The notes: a model not told the origin generated them from the letters alone. A stretch of DNA of 41,505 nt from an uncultured Roseburia sp. (GCA_910587865.1 CAJUNX010000036.1:1-41505), one strand, 5' to 3'. Positions 25,401 to 35,245 are shown, counted from the stretch's first letter. Numbers and translations: made by a program.

Positions 25401-27434
25401 ATGAAAAAAGCAGATATAGGCATCGCGATGTACTTGCTTGCGGCAATTATCTTTTTTATCGTGCCGATTAACTCGCTGGTGCTTGACCTTATGCTGGCAA
25501 TCAATATATCGCTTGCACTGATCGTGCTGTTTAACACACTGTTCGTGAAAGAAGTGCTGGACATGTCCTTTTTTCCGACCCTGCTTTTGTTTACGACGAT
25601 TTTCAGGATCGCGTTAAACGTATCCTCCACGCGTCTGATCTTAACGACGGGGAATCCCGGAAACGTTGTCGAGACCTTCGGTAATTTTGTCGGCGGCGGC
25701 GATATGATTGTCGGTGCGGTCGTGTTTATCATTCTGATTATTATCCAGTTTGTGGTGATCAATAAAGGTTCCGAGCGAGTGGCCGAGGTAACGGCGCGTT
25801 TTACCTTGGACGCGATGCCCGGTAAGCAGATGGCGATCGACGCCGATTTAAATACCGGAACGATTACGGAGGCGCAGGCGAGAGAGCGCCGTGACAAGAT
25901 CCAGGAGGAGTCGAGCTTTTTCGGATCCATGGACGGTGCTACCAAGTATGTAAAGGGAGATGCCGCGGCAGGTCTGATTATCACGTTTGTCAACTTAATC
26001 GGCGGTGTGGCGACGGGGATGCTGCGCGGCGGCATGGAGTTCGGTGATGCGATACAGCGCTACGGACTTCTCACGATGGGTGACGGACTCTGTTCCCAGA
26101 TCCCGTCTCTTCTGATCTCACTGGCAACCGGTATTCTGGTGACGAAGGCTTCCAAGGAAGCGGATTTTTCGAACGTTCTGGTGGGACAGCTGTTCGGGAT
26201 CCCGAAGGTGCTCTATATCGTCGGCGGCACGCTTGCGTTTTTAGGGCTTGTGACGCCGCTTGAGTGGTTCCTTTTCGTGCCGATGGGGCTGGCGTTTGTC
26301 GTTGCCGGCAGGATGGTGGATAAGAATATCGGCATTGAGAGCATTGAGGAAGAGGTCACCATGGCGGAGACCGAAGCGGAGGAGATCCGCAAACCGGAGA
26401 ATGTGGTATCGCTGCTGCAGGTGGATCCGATCGAACTGGAGTTCGGATACGGTATTATCCCGCTCGCCGATGTCAATCAGGGCGGCGACCTGCTCGACCG
26501 TGTGGTGATGATCCGCAGACAGATTGCGCTTGAGCTTGGTACGGTGGTGCCCATTATCCGTCTGCGGGATAACATACAGCTGAATCCGAATCAGTACATT
26601 ATCAAGATCAAAGGAATCCAGGTGACGGAGGGAGAGATTCTCTTCGATCACTATATGGCGATGAATCCGGGATATGTGGAGGAGGAGATTACCGGTATTC
26701 CGACGTATGAGCCGTCCTTCCATCTGCCCGCGATCTGGATCACGGAGAGTCAGAGAGAGCGTGCCGAGAGCCTCGGATATACCGTGGTCGATCCGCCGTC
26801 CATCATCGCAACGCATCTGACAGAGGTGATCCGTTCTCATATCGCAGAGCTTCTGACCAGACAGGATGTACAGAACCTTGTCAGCAACTTAAAAGAGAGC
26901 AATCCGGTGCTCGTGGACGAGCTTGTGCCCAAGCTGCTCGGGCTCGGCGAGGTACAGAAGGTGCTTCAGAATCTGCTGGCGGAGGGGATTTCCATCCGGG
27001 ATCTGCTCAGTGTGTTTGAGACGCTGGCGGATCATGCGGCGACCACGCGCGATACGGACGTGCTGACAGAATATGTGCGTCAGGGGTTGAAGCGTGCGAT
27101 TTCCAGCAAATATTTCCCGTCGAATGAGACGACCAGCGTGATCACACTTGACCCGAAAGTAGAGCAGGAGATCATGTCTTCCGTGAAGCAGACGGAGCAG
27201 GGCGCTTATCTGGCGCTGGATCCGGATAAGACAAAAGCGGTGATTTCCTCGGTGGAGGAGGAAGTCGCGAAGCTTGAAAATATGGGCAGAAGCGCAATTG
27301 TGATCACATCGCCGATTGTGCGGATGTACTTTAAGAAGCTGACGGAAGAATACTTTAAGGATCTCATCGTGGTGTCTTATAATGAGGTGGAATCAAACGT
27401 AGAACTACAATCAATAGGGATGGTGACCGCATAA
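25401..27434 (+). CDS. flhA: Flagellar export protein FlhA
   Basis: FlhA is the large export-gate subunit. The 677 residues have eight membrane helices in the first half, with FRIALNVSSTRLIL and GDAIQRYGLLTMGDGLCSQI. The large cytoplasmic docking domain follows (IPLADVNQGGDLLDRV, then TEVIRSHIAELLTRQDVQNL). AGGAGG lies just upstream of ATG 25401. flhF starts at the next base after the stop. Confidence 0.98.
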   Translation: MKKADIGIAMYLLAAIIFFIVPINSLVLDLMLAINISLALIVLFNTLFVKEVLDMSFFPTLLLFTTIFRIALNVSSTRLILTTGNPGNVVETFGNFVGGGDMIVGAVVFIILIIIQFVVINKGSERVAEVTARFTLDAMPGKQMAIDADLNTGTITEAQARERRDKIQEESSFFGSMDGATKYVKGDAAAGLIITFVNLIGGVATGMLRGGMEFGDAIQRYGLLTMGDGLCSQIPSLLISLATGILVTKASKEADFSNVLVGQLFGIPKVLYIVGGTLAFLGLVTPLEWFLFVPMGLAFVVAGRMVDKNIGIESIEEEVTMAETEAEEIRKPENVVSLLQVDPIELEFGYGIIPLADVNQGGDLLDRVVMIRRQIALELGTVVPIIRLRDNIQLNPNQYIIKIKGIQVTEGEILFDHYMAMNPGYVEEEITGIPTYEPSFHLPAIWITESQRERAESLGYTVVDPPSIIATHLTEVIRSHIAELLTRQDVQNLVSNLKESNPVLVDELVPKLLGLGEVQKVLQNLLAEGISIRDLLSVFETLADHAATTRDTDVLTEYVRQGLKRAISSKYFPSNETTSVITLDPKVEQEIMSSVKQTEQGAYLALDPDKTKAVISSVEEEVAKLENMGRSAIVITSPIVRMYFKKLTEEYFKDLIVVSYNEVESNVELQSIGMVTA

Positions 27435-28691
27435 ATGACGATTAACAAGTATCAGGGCAGGACAAAGGATGAGGCTGTGGAAAAGGCGAAGCAGGAGATG
27501 GGGAGCGACGCCGTGGTCTTAAATGTCAAAGAGATCAGACCGAAAGGAATGTTTCGGATTTTTAAAGGCACTACATATGAGGTGACGGCGGCAGTGGATG
27601 AAAAGGAGCCGTTTGTGAATCCGCTGACAGCGCTGAATATTCCGCAGAAGACACATGAGAGCATCAGCCTTGCGGCAGATGAGAAAATTACCATTCCCGC
27701 GGCAAAGAGCGGGATGCCGGAGGAAGAAAATGTGCCGAAGCAGGGGAGGAATGATCAGATGACAGAGGAAAGGAATCTCAGTACAAATGAGGGACTGGAA
27801 AAGAGACTGGAAAGTCTCTCCCAGATTCTGGAAAAACAGCTCTCTTCCGAGGAGAACGCCAGGGAGACAAAAACGGAGGCGCAGACTGCAAACCGCGAGG
27901 GGCTGCAGTTTATCAAGATGCTCTACCGTATCATGCTTGAGAATGATGTCAATGAGAAGTATGTCAATCAGATTATGGACGAGGCGGAAAAAGTGCTTCA
28001 CAGCGGGAGCAGCGTGGATTCGATTCTCTCGAACGTCTATCAGAAGCTGATTTTAAAGTTCGGACAGCCGGATACCATTGTTCTGTCCGGTAAAAAGCCG
28101 CGGATTGTGTTTTTTATAGGGCCGACGGGGGTAGGGAAAACGACGACGCTCGCAAAGATAGCGTCGCGCTATAAGGTGGAGAAAGAAAAAAAGGTTGCGT
28201 TTCTGACAGCGGATACCTACCGGATCGCAGCGACGGAGCAGCTGCGCGTTTATGCGAACATTCTCGATGTGCCGATGAGTATTATCTATTCGGTGGATGA
28301 GATGAATGCCGCGATCGAGCGCGTCAGCGATTATGATCTGGTGTTTGTCGACACGGCCGGATTTTCCCACAGGAACGAGGGTCAGTGTGAGGATATGAAA
28401 AAGCTGATCGGCGGTCTGAGCGAGGAATACGAAAAGGAAGTGTATCTCGTGTTAAGCGCGACGACAAAGTACAGGGATCTGCTCGAGATTGTGGATATCT
28501 ACAGGGAGATCGCGGAATATAAGCTGATTTTTACCAAGCTTGACGAGACGACGACTTATGGGAATATTTTAAATATTCGTCTCTATTCGGGAGCGGCGCT
28601 GTCGTATATGACGGCAGGGCAGAATGTGCCGGAGGATATTGAGGTATTTGACACACAAAAGATTGTCAAACAGTTACTGGGAGGCAGATAA
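27435..28691 (+). CDS. flhF: SRP-family GTPase FlhF
   Basis: FlhF fixes where flagella are built. It has a variable N-terminal region (about 1-150) that begins with the typical YQGRTKDEAVEKAKQEMG. A helical N domain comes next and then the GTPase domain: GPTGVGKTTT (K235), LTADTYRIAATEQLRVYA, VFVDTAGFSHRN and FTKLDETTTYGNIL. The third motif reads DTAGFSHR where DTAGRSQ/H is common. The 418 residues are slightly longer than B. subtilis FlhF (366). It abuts flhA with no gap and is followed by its partner flhG. Confidence 0.97.
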   Translation: MTINKYQGRTKDEAVEKAKQEMGSDAVVLNVKEIRPKGMFRIFKGTTYEVTAAVDEKEPFVNPLTALNIPQKTHESISLAADEKITIPAAKSGMPEEENVPKQGRNDQMTEERNLSTNEGLEKRLESLSQILEKQLSSEENARETKTEAQTANREGLQFIKMLYRIMLENDVNEKYVNQIMDEAEKVLHSGSSVDSILSNVYQKLILKFGQPDTIVLSGKKPRIVFFIGPTGVGKTTTLAKIASRYKVEKEKKVAFLTADTYRIAATEQLRVYANILDVPMSIIYSVDEMNAAIERVSDYDLVFVDTAGFSHRNEGQCEDMKKLIGGLSEEYEKEVYLVLSATTKYRDLLEIVDIYREIAEYKLIFTKLDETTTYGNILNIRLYSGAALSYMTAGQNVPEDIEVFDTQKIVKQLLGGR

Positions 28692-28696
28692 AAAAT

Positions 28697-29566
28697 ATGG
28701 ACCAGGCAGAGAAGCTTAGAAATGTCATTAAACCGAATAACCAGAATAATAAGCCGAATGCCAGAGTCATTACGATAACAAGCGGAAAAGGCGGCGTGGG
28801 AAAGTCCAATGTAGCGGTCAACCTCGCCGTACAGATGCAGAAGATGGGACAGCAGGTGCTGATATTTGACGCGGATTTTGGTCTTGCGAATGTCGAGGTG
28901 ATGTTCGGGGCCATTCCGAAATACAATCTGAGCGATGTCATCTATCGGGGAAAGGGGATCCGCGAGATTATTTCCGACGGACCGATGGGCATCGGATTTA
29001 TTTCCGGAGGGACCGGGATCAGCGGGATGAATGATCTCTCGCAGGATCAGATCGTCTATCTGCTCCGGTGCATGCGTGAACTTGACCAGCTGGCGGATGT
29101 GATTCTGATCGATACGGGAGCCGGAATTTCGGGAAATGTGCTCGAGTTTGTGCTGGCAAGTCCGGAGGTTGTTTTGGTGACGACGCCGGAGCCGGGATCC
29201 CTGACGGATTCCTACTCGCTTTTAAAGGCGCTTTACCGGAATCCGCGGTTTGACAGGGAGAATACCAGAATCGGCATGCTGGCAAATCGTGTCGTCTCCG
29301 TGGAGGAAGGCAGGAGCGTGTATGATAAGCTCAATTCGGTGGTACAGCAGTTTCTGCAGGGAACGGTATTCTACGCCGGTATGATACCGCAGGATCATGC
29401 GCTCGAGCGTTCGGTCAGACAGCAGAAGCCCGTGTCGCTGGCTGTGCCGGCCGCACGTTCCACAAGGGCGTTTGAGATCATGGCAGCCGGCATCTTAAAT
29501 CATGAGGAACGGCCTGCGGAGCTTTCCATGGGGATTTCGTATCTGTTTTCGAGAATACTGTCGTGA
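28697..29566 (+). CDS. flhG: MinD-type ATPase FlhG (YlxH)
   Basis: FlhG counts flagella together with FlhF. The 289 residues start with the FlhF-activating DQAEKLR motif. The deviant Walker A SGKGGVGKSNVAVNLA and DADFGLANVEVMFG follow, and then the Walker B region DVILIDTGAGIS. Near the end is the membrane-binding type helix. It starts five bases after flhF with only a weak upstream site. Confidence 0.97.
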   Translation: MDQAEKLRNVIKPNNQNNKPNARVITITSGKGGVGKSNVAVNLAVQMQKMGQQVLIFDADFGLANVEVMFGAIPKYNLSDVIYRGKGIREIISDGPMGIGFISGGTGISGMNDLSQDQIVYLLRCMRELDQLADVILIDTGAGISGNVLEFVLASPEVVLVTTPEPGSLTDSYSLLKALYRNPRFDRENTRIGMLANRVVSVEEGRSVYDKLNSVVQQFLQGTVFYAGMIPQDHALERSVRQQKPVSLAVPAARSTRAFEIMAAGILNHEERPAELSMGISYLFSRILS

Positions 29567-29614
29567 GGGCAGGCAGGTGCTTTCATTTCAATCATTTGCA
29601 TAAGGGGGCGTGTC

Positions 29615-30355
29615 ATGAGGATATCAGATGTAATCCATCCGGGAGATAAAATAAATATCAGTTCGTTGCGGTCAAAGCGCGAGGAGGAAAACGACAGTTC
29701 ACCTTCCGCGATCTACCGTAGCATGGTGCTGGATGTAAGGACAGACGACAGCATTGAGATTGCCATGCCGAGCGTCGGCGGAGGTTTTGTACTGCTTCCG
29801 ATGGATGAGGAGCTTCAGTTTGAGTTTCTGGCAAAGGGCGGTCTTTACCGCGCTGTCGGGGAGGTCAGAGAGCGTTATAAAAAAGACAACATTTATATGC
29901 TGCGGATCGTTCTGGCCACAAAGCTGGTGAAGCGCCAGCGACGTGAGTTTTTCCGGTATCCGTGTATTTTCGGGATTACCTGTTTCCCGATTACAAAGGA
30001 GGAGGCTTTGGCGGAATCCGGTGAACAGGTCTATGAACGCATCACGAAAAAGCTGGATCAGCTTCGGACCGAGTATACGGGGATGACGCTGGATTTAAGC
30101 GGAGGCGGAATCCGTTTTCTGCTGAGCGAACGTATGGAGCCGGGGGAGATGCTTCTTCTCGGCATCCGCCTGAAAAGCGACACCATTGACCGGCAGTGCT
30201 ATATTATCGCGTCAGTGTTAAGCTGTGTGGAGAAGGAAGACCGCAAAAATTCTTACGAGATCCGCGCACAGTTCCAGATTCAGGATAACAGTGTGCGGGA
30301 AGAGATTGTCAGGTATATATTTGAAGAAGAGCGCCGGTCGCGCAGAAGGGGTTGA
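29615..30355 (+). CDS. PilZ-domain c-di-GMP-binding flagellar protein (YpfA/FlgZ-like)
   Basis: Proteins of this layout (YcgR-type N-terminal domain plus PilZ) slow motility when c-di-GMP is high. Residues about 1-110 are the N-terminal barrel. The PilZ domain shows both c-di-GMP-binding motifs, RQRREFFRYP (RxxxR) and LDLSGGGIRF ([D/N]xSxxG). The 246 residues fit. AAGGGGG lies before ATG 29615. The position between flhG and cheB points to a role in this motor. Confidence 0.9.
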   Translation: MRISDVIHPGDKINISSLRSKREEENDSSPSAIYRSMVLDVRTDDSIEIAMPSVGGGFVLLPMDEELQFEFLAKGGLYRAVGEVRERYKKDNIYMLRIVLATKLVKRQRREFFRYPCIFGITCFPITKEEALAESGEQVYERITKKLDQLRTEYTGMTLDLSGGGIRFLLSERMEPGEMLLLGIRLKSDTIDRQCYIIASVLSCVEKEDRKNSYEIRAQFQIQDNSVREEIVRYIFEEERRSRRRG

Positions 30356-30361
30356 CGTATC

Positions 30362-31432
30362 ATGAAAAAAAATATTCTGGTAGTTGATGACTCTGCACTT
30401 ATGAGAAGGGTGATCTGTGATATAATCAACGCAGAGGGAACTTTTCAGGTGACGGATGTCTGCCGTGACGGACTGGAGGCATATGAGAAGCTGAAGACGA
30501 CAAAATATGACGGTGTTGTGCTTGATGTCAATATGCCCCGGATGAACGGGCTTGAGCTTTTGGAGCGTCTGCAGAAGGAGCGGATCAAAGCGACCGTGAT
30601 CATGGTCAGTACGCTCACGACCAAAGATGCGAAGGTCACGATTCTCGCGATGGAGCGGGGAGCCGTCGATTTTGTGACGAAGCCGTCGAATATCGGCCAG
30701 GTGAAGGGCGAGGAATTTAAGGAGCGTCTGATCGGCGTACTCTCCGCGGTGCTCAAAACGGAGAAGTACAACCGTCAGAACCGGACGACGCAGCCGCAGA
30801 AGCCGTTTACGGGAGAACGGATAACAGTCCGCAGGGAAGCGGGCGTATCCGGCAGCAAGCTGGTCGCGCTGGCGTGTTCGACCGGCGGGCCGAAAGCGCT
30901 GCAGAGCGTGATTCCTTATCTTCCGGCAGCGTTAGACGCGCCGATGATCCTGGTACAGCATATGCCGGCCGGCTTTACAAAGACAATGGCGGAGCGGTTA
31001 AACGAGACCAGCAAGATCCAGGTCAAAGAGGCGGAAGACGGGGATGTCTTAAAAAAAGGAGTCGTGTATGTCGCTCCGGGCGGATGGCATATGGAGATCA
31101 AAAAGGGCTCCGACGGCAGTCACCGGATTCATCTGAGCGATATGCCTGCGATCGGCGGATTGAGACCGTGCGCGAATATTACATATGATTCCCTGCGCGA
31201 TTCGGGTTACAGCCAGATTGTCTGTGTCGTGCTCACCGGAATGGGGGCGGACGGGACAAACGGAATCCTGTCTCTCGCAAAAAGCAAGCCTGTCTATGTG
31301 ATTTCCCAGGACGCGGCGACCTGTGTCGTGTACGGGATGCCAAAGGCGATCGCGCAGACAGGGCTTGTGGATGAAGTGGTTCCTCTTGAGGAAGTTCCGA
31401 AATCTATCATTAAGAGTGTGGGGGTAAAGTGA
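30362..31432 (+). CDS. cheB: Chemoreceptor methylesterase/deamidase CheB
   Basis: CheB removes methyl groups from chemoreceptors. A receiver domain (about 1-120; acidic D9/D10, phosphorylation site D55 in VVLDVNMPRMNG) is joined to a catalytic domain. That domain has the triad regions ACSTGGPKAL, VQHMPAGFTKTMA and TGMGADGTNGI. The 356 residues are normal. It starts six bases after the PilZ gene and ends two bases before cheA. Confidence 0.98.
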   Translation: MKKNILVVDDSALMRRVICDIINAEGTFQVTDVCRDGLEAYEKLKTTKYDGVVLDVNMPRMNGLELLERLQKERIKATVIMVSTLTTKDAKVTILAMERGAVDFVTKPSNIGQVKGEEFKERLIGVLSAVLKTEKYNRQNRTTQPQKPFTGERITVRREAGVSGSKLVALACSTGGPKALQSVIPYLPAALDAPMILVQHMPAGFTKTMAERLNETSKIQVKEAEDGDVLKKGVVYVAPGGWHMEIKKGSDGSHRIHLSDMPAIGGLRPCANITYDSLRDSGYSQIVCVVLTGMGADGTNGILSLAKSKPVYVISQDAATCVVYGMPKAIAQTGLVDEVVPLEEVPKSIIKSVGVK

Positions 31433-31433
31433 G

Positions 31434-33533
31434 ATGGATGTAAGTCAGTATCTGGAAATTTTTATCGACGAGACAAACGAACACCTTCAGAATCTGAGCG
31501 ATTGTATCATGGAACTGGAAAAAGATCCGGAGAACATGGATACGATCAATGAGATTTTCCGTGCGGCGCATTCCCTGAAAGGGATGGCCGGAACCATGGG
31601 CTTTAAGAGAATGCAGCATCTGACCCATGATATGGAGAATGTGTTCCAGGAAGTGCGGAGTGACAAGATCAGGGTGAACAGCGCCATGATCGATCTGCTC
31701 TTCAAATGTCTGGATGCGATTGACGGATATCTTGAGAATGTAAAAGAAAGTTCCGAGGAAGGGACGGAGGATAATGAGCTCATTATCAAAGAGCTCAATG
31801 ACTTTATAGCGACAGCAAACGGCGCGCCTTCAGCGTCAGAACAGGAACAGCCGGCATCAGAGGGGTCTGCACAGTCCGAATCCGCATCGGAGGCTTCCGG
31901 GGAGGGGTATGAAAAGAAGTACCTGAATGTCTCGCCGAATGAAGCGGAGGCGGCGAAGATCATGGAGGCTGCTGAGTCCGGCAAACATGTCTACGGGTTT
32001 ACGGTGTACGTGGAAAAAGAGTGTATGCTGAAAGCGGCACGTGCGTTTCTGGTGTTTAAGGCGGTGGAAGAGTTCGGCCAGATTCTGCTGTACAATCCGG
32101 TATCGGCGGATATTGAGGCGGAGAAGTTTGAATCTGATTTCAGCATTTTTGTGGCGACCACCGAGGACTGTGAGAAGATCATCGCTGCGGCGAAGGCCGT
32201 GTCGGAGATCGAGGAAGTAGTCGGCGGTGAGATCAAAGAGGAAAAAGAGGAAGAGGGAAAGGAGACGGCGCCTGCAGTTCAGGAGGAAACGGCTGATGCT
32301 CCTGCGGAGACCCCTGCGGCAAAGCCTCAGAGCCAGAGCGCTGCCGGAAAGAAACAGGCGGTCGCGAAGCCGGTTACCAACCGGACCGTGCGTGTGGATA
32401 TTGAGAAGCTGGATGCCCTGATGAATCAGGTGTCTGAGCTGATTATCGCAAAGAACAGTCTGGTTTCCATCAGTTCCGGGGGATCCGGGGATTTTCAGGA
32501 TCAGACGTTCCACGAGCAGATCGAGTACTTAGAGCGTATTACGACGAGTCTGCACGAATCCGTGATGAAGGTTCGAATGGTACCGATCGAGAGCGTTGTG
32601 GCGAAGTTCCCGCGTATGATCCGTGATCTTTCCAGGAAACTTGATAAGAAAATGGATCTGTATATGACCGGTGAGGATACGGAGCTTGACCGTACCGTGG
32701 TTGATCAGATCGGTGACCCGCTGCAGCATCTGCTCCGCAATTCCGCGGATCACGGGCTTGAGGATAACGAGACAAGACGCGCGAAGGGCAAGCCGGAGGT
32801 CGGAAGCATCTTCTTAAACGCATTCCAGGAGGGCAATAACGTCATCATTCAGGTCGGCGATGACGGAAACGGCATTGATGTGGATGCGGTCCGTGCGAAA
32901 GCGATTGAGCGCGGTGTGATTACGGAAGAGCAGGCGGAGTCGATGAGCCAGAAGGAGATCGTCAACCTGTTATTCCTGCCGAGCTTTTCCATGGCGAAAA
33001 AGATCACCGATATCTCCGGCCGCGGTGTGGGACTGGATGTTGTGCGTTCCAATATTGAGGCGCTCGGCGGTGACGTCGAGGTGGCGACCGAGCTCGGAGA
33101 GGGAACGACCTTTACGGTGCGTCTGCCGCTGACGCTTGCGATCATTCAGGCGCTGATGGTGGAAGTCCGCGACGAAAAATATGCGATCGCTTTAAATTCC
33201 ATCTCCAATATCGAGGATATTCCGGTTCGGGATATCAAGTATGTGGAGGCGAGCGAGGTGATTCATCTGCGCGGGAAGGTGATTCCGCTGATCCGGCTCG
33301 AGGAGGTCGTTGATATCGGCCCGAAGGAGGAGCAGCCGGAGCATCTGACAGTTGTAATCGTGCAGAAGGGAGACAATCTGGCGGGAATCGTTGTAGACCG
33401 TCTGATGGGTCAGCAGGAGATCGTGATCAAATCGCTTGGCAAGTTTATCAATAATAACAAGATTATCAGCGGCGCCACGATTCTCGGCGACGGCGAGGTT
33501 GCGCTGATTCTGGATGTAAATGTTCTGATGTAA
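31434..33533 (+). CDS. cheA: Chemotaxis histidine kinase CheA
   Basis: CheA phosphorylates CheY and CheB in response to receptors. The 699-residue protein shows all five domains: Hpt with H46 (FRAAHSLKGMAGTMGF), a P2 CheY-binding domain (about 185-270) and a charged linker. Then come dimerisation helices (VDIEKLDALMNQVSELI), the ATPase (VDQIGDPLQHLLRNSADHG; DISGRGVGLDVV) and a CheW-like end (IISGATILGDGEVALILDV). Residues about 275-320 are a Glu/Ala/Pro-rich linker. CheW follows after 14 bases. Confidence 0.99.
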   Translation: MDVSQYLEIFIDETNEHLQNLSDCIMELEKDPENMDTINEIFRAAHSLKGMAGTMGFKRMQHLTHDMENVFQEVRSDKIRVNSAMIDLLFKCLDAIDGYLENVKESSEEGTEDNELIIKELNDFIATANGAPSASEQEQPASEGSAQSESASEASGEGYEKKYLNVSPNEAEAAKIMEAAESGKHVYGFTVYVEKECMLKAARAFLVFKAVEEFGQILLYNPVSADIEAEKFESDFSIFVATTEDCEKIIAAAKAVSEIEEVVGGEIKEEKEEEGKETAPAVQEETADAPAETPAAKPQSQSAAGKKQAVAKPVTNRTVRVDIEKLDALMNQVSELIIAKNSLVSISSGGSGDFQDQTFHEQIEYLERITTSLHESVMKVRMVPIESVVAKFPRMIRDLSRKLDKKMDLYMTGEDTELDRTVVDQIGDPLQHLLRNSADHGLEDNETRRAKGKPEVGSIFLNAFQEGNNVIIQVGDDGNGIDVDAVRAKAIERGVITEEQAESMSQKEIVNLLFLPSFSMAKKITDISGRGVGLDVVRSNIEALGGDVEVATELGEGTTFTVRLPLTLAIIQALMVEVRDEKYAIALNSISNIEDIPVRDIKYVEASEVIHLRGKVIPLIRLEEVVDIGPKEEQPEHLTVVIVQKGDNLAGIVVDRLMGQQEIVIKSLGKFINNNKIISGATILGDGEVALILDVNVLM

Positions 33534-33547
33534 AGGGGGCGGATGAC

Positions 33548-33994
33548 ATGGCGAATAAAGCGCTGGAGGTTATTGAGAAGCAGTCAAAACAATATATTGT
33601 AGTAATGGTTGGAAATGAGCAGTACGGGATCGACATCAGCTATATTGACAATATCGTACGTATGCAGAAGATTACGCGTGTCCCGCGGATCCAGCCTTAC
33701 TTCAACGGGATTATCAATCTGCGCGGCGAGATCGTTTCTGTTATGAGCATCCGCAAGAAAATGGGACTGGAAGAGGATGTATTTACCCATTCGAGCAGAA
33801 TCATTATCTTAAAGATCGAAGAAAAAGGTGCGCTGGGCATCATTGTGGATGAAGTGAGGGAAGTGGTAAATCTCAGCGAGGACGAGATTGAGAAAGTGTC
33901 TAACAAGGGAAGGTTTATCAACGGCATCGGGACACACGGCGATGAGCTGATTTCCCTTTTGGAGATTAATGCGATTGTTGATGAGGGTCAGTAG
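33548..33994 (+). CDS. cheW: Chemotaxis coupling protein CheW
   Basis: CheW links receptors to CheA. The 148 residues are one CheW domain with YGIDISYIDNIVRM, then VPRIQPYFNGIINLRGEIVS and LGIIVDEVREVVNLSEDEIE. An AAGGGGG-type site precedes ATG 33548. A gap with strong hairpins follows before cheC. Confidence 0.98.
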   Translation: MANKALEVIEKQSKQYIVVMVGNEQYGIDISYIDNIVRMQKITRVPRIQPYFNGIINLRGEIVSVMSIRKKMGLEEDVFTHSSRIIILKIEEKGALGIIVDEVREVVNLSEDEIEKVSNKGRFINGIGTHGDELISLLEINAIVDEGQ

Positions 33995-34006
33995 ACGGTA
34001 AAGACG

Positions 34007-34049
34007 GCCTGCCGCTGTGGCTGGGTGACAGCAGGCAGGACGTCCTGCC
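34007..34049 (+). other. Alternative hairpins between cheW and cheC
   Basis: GCCTGC (34007-34012) can pair with GCAGGC (34031-34036). GGCAGGACGTCCTGCC (34034-34049) is a perfect 16-base palindrome that shares bases with the first hairpin, so the two structures exclude each other. No T run follows. The gap otherwise shows no gene; the cheC ribosome site GAGGAGG is at 34092-34098. Confidence 0.45.
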
Positions 34050-34109
34050 CGGGGGAGAGGATTCGTTGCGGGCGCGTCATCTGAATATTGAGAGGAGGTT
34101 TTGAATGCC

Positions 34110-34727
34110 ATGGGCGATATGACACTGGAACAGGTGAATGCCATGTATGTGGATGTTCTGAAAGAGCTTGGAAATATCGGAGCAGGAAATGCAACGTCCG
34201 CAATCGCCAATATGCTTGGAACAAAGATCGATATGAATGTGCCGAGTATTCGGCTGATGGAGGTATCGGACCTCGGCGGTGCGCTGGGAGCGGAAGACGA
34301 TACGGTTGTAGGAATTTTTTTGGAAGTTGAGAAGGATATTGACGGAAGTATGATGTTCCTTCTGGATATCCCTTCCGCGCGTTATCTGGTAAACAGCCTG
34401 ATGCTGCAGTCCGTGGATCGCGACACCTTTGATGAGATGGAGCTCTCCGCGTTAAAGGAGATCGGAAATATCATTGCAGGATCTTATCTGTCAGCGCTTT
34501 CCTCGCTGACAGGGCTTTCGATTATTCCGTCCGTGCCTTATATCTCGGTGGACATGGCGGCTGCGATTTTAAGCGTGCCTGCCATTCAGTTCGGCCAGTA
34601 CGGTGACAATGCGCTTCTGATTCAGACGGAGATCTGCGCGGATGTGCTGGTAAACGGATATTTTATCCTGATGCCGGAGCAGCAGTCATATCAGAAGATA
34701 CTGGCTTCACTCGGAATCACAATATAA
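34110..34727 (+). CDS. cheC: CheY-P phosphatase CheC
   Basis: CheC dephosphorylates CheY-P and binds CheD. In the 205-residue product both active centres are complete: DVLKELGN with a proline 23 residues on, and SALKEIGN with a proline 23 residues on. ATG 34110 has GAGGAGG upstream, slightly far; TTG 34101 and ATG 34119 are in frame too. It is paired with cheD, as in Bacillus and Thermotoga. Confidence 0.97.
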   Translation: MGDMTLEQVNAMYVDVLKELGNIGAGNATSAIANMLGTKIDMNVPSIRLMEVSDLGGALGAEDDTVVGIFLEVEKDIDGSMMFLLDIPSARYLVNSLMLQSVDRDTFDEMELSALKEIGNIIAGSYLSALSSLTGLSIIPSVPYISVDMAAAILSVPAIQFGQYGDNALLIQTEICADVLVNGYFILMPEQQSYQKILASLGITI

Positions 34728-34739
34728 GGAGAAAAGCAT

Positions 34740-35225
34740 ATGAGCAAGGTCGTAAAAGTGGGCATGGCGGACCTTAATATATGCAGGGCCCCGGATGTAA
34801 TTATAACGTTGGGACTTGGATCCTGCATAGGACTGGTTCTGTATGATCCGGTATCAAAAATAGGCGGTATGGTTCATTATATGCTTCCGGACAGCACAAA
34901 AGTGAGAAATAACAATAATATTGCCAAATTTGGGGATACGGGTATTCGGGAGCTGCACAAACGCGTGATTGCAGCCGGAGCGAACAGAAGCCGCCTGGTC
35001 GCAAAGATCGCGGGCGGCGCAAAGATGTTCGAGGTGAGCGGTCTGTCGGAGGTTGGAAATATCGGCGCGAGAAATGCCGAAACAGCAAAAAAAATACTGC
35101 GTGAGCTGGGGGTCCGGCTGATTGCGGAGGATACCGGGCTCAATTACGGAAGGACCGTGGAGCTGCACTGTGAGAACGGGCAGTTTCACATCAAGGCAGT
35201 AGGAAAACCGGTGAAGATTATTTAA
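34740..35225 (+). CDS. cheD: Chemoreceptor glutamine deamidase CheD
   Basis: CheD deamidates receptor glutamines and is controlled by CheC. The 161 residues hold the Cys-His-Thr active site T23, C29 (GLGSCIGLVLYD) and H46 (GGMVHYMLPDS), at the same spacing as Thermotoga CheD. AAGGAG precedes ATG 34740. Confidence 0.97.
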   Translation: MSKVVKVGMADLNICRAPDVIITLGLGSCIGLVLYDPVSKIGGMVHYMLPDSTKVRNNNNIAKFGDTGIRELHKRVIAAGANRSRLVAKIAGGAKMFEVSGLSEVGNIGARNAETAKKILRELGVRLIAEDTGLNYGRTVELHCENGQFHIKAVGKPVKII

Positions 35226-35245
35226 CGAAGGGGTATCGTTGTACT

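Noticed and set aside
31857..32513. 218-residue minus-strand frame opposite cheA
   Set aside because: Opposite the CheA linker; low-complexity Arg/Leu composition expected from an antisense shadow.
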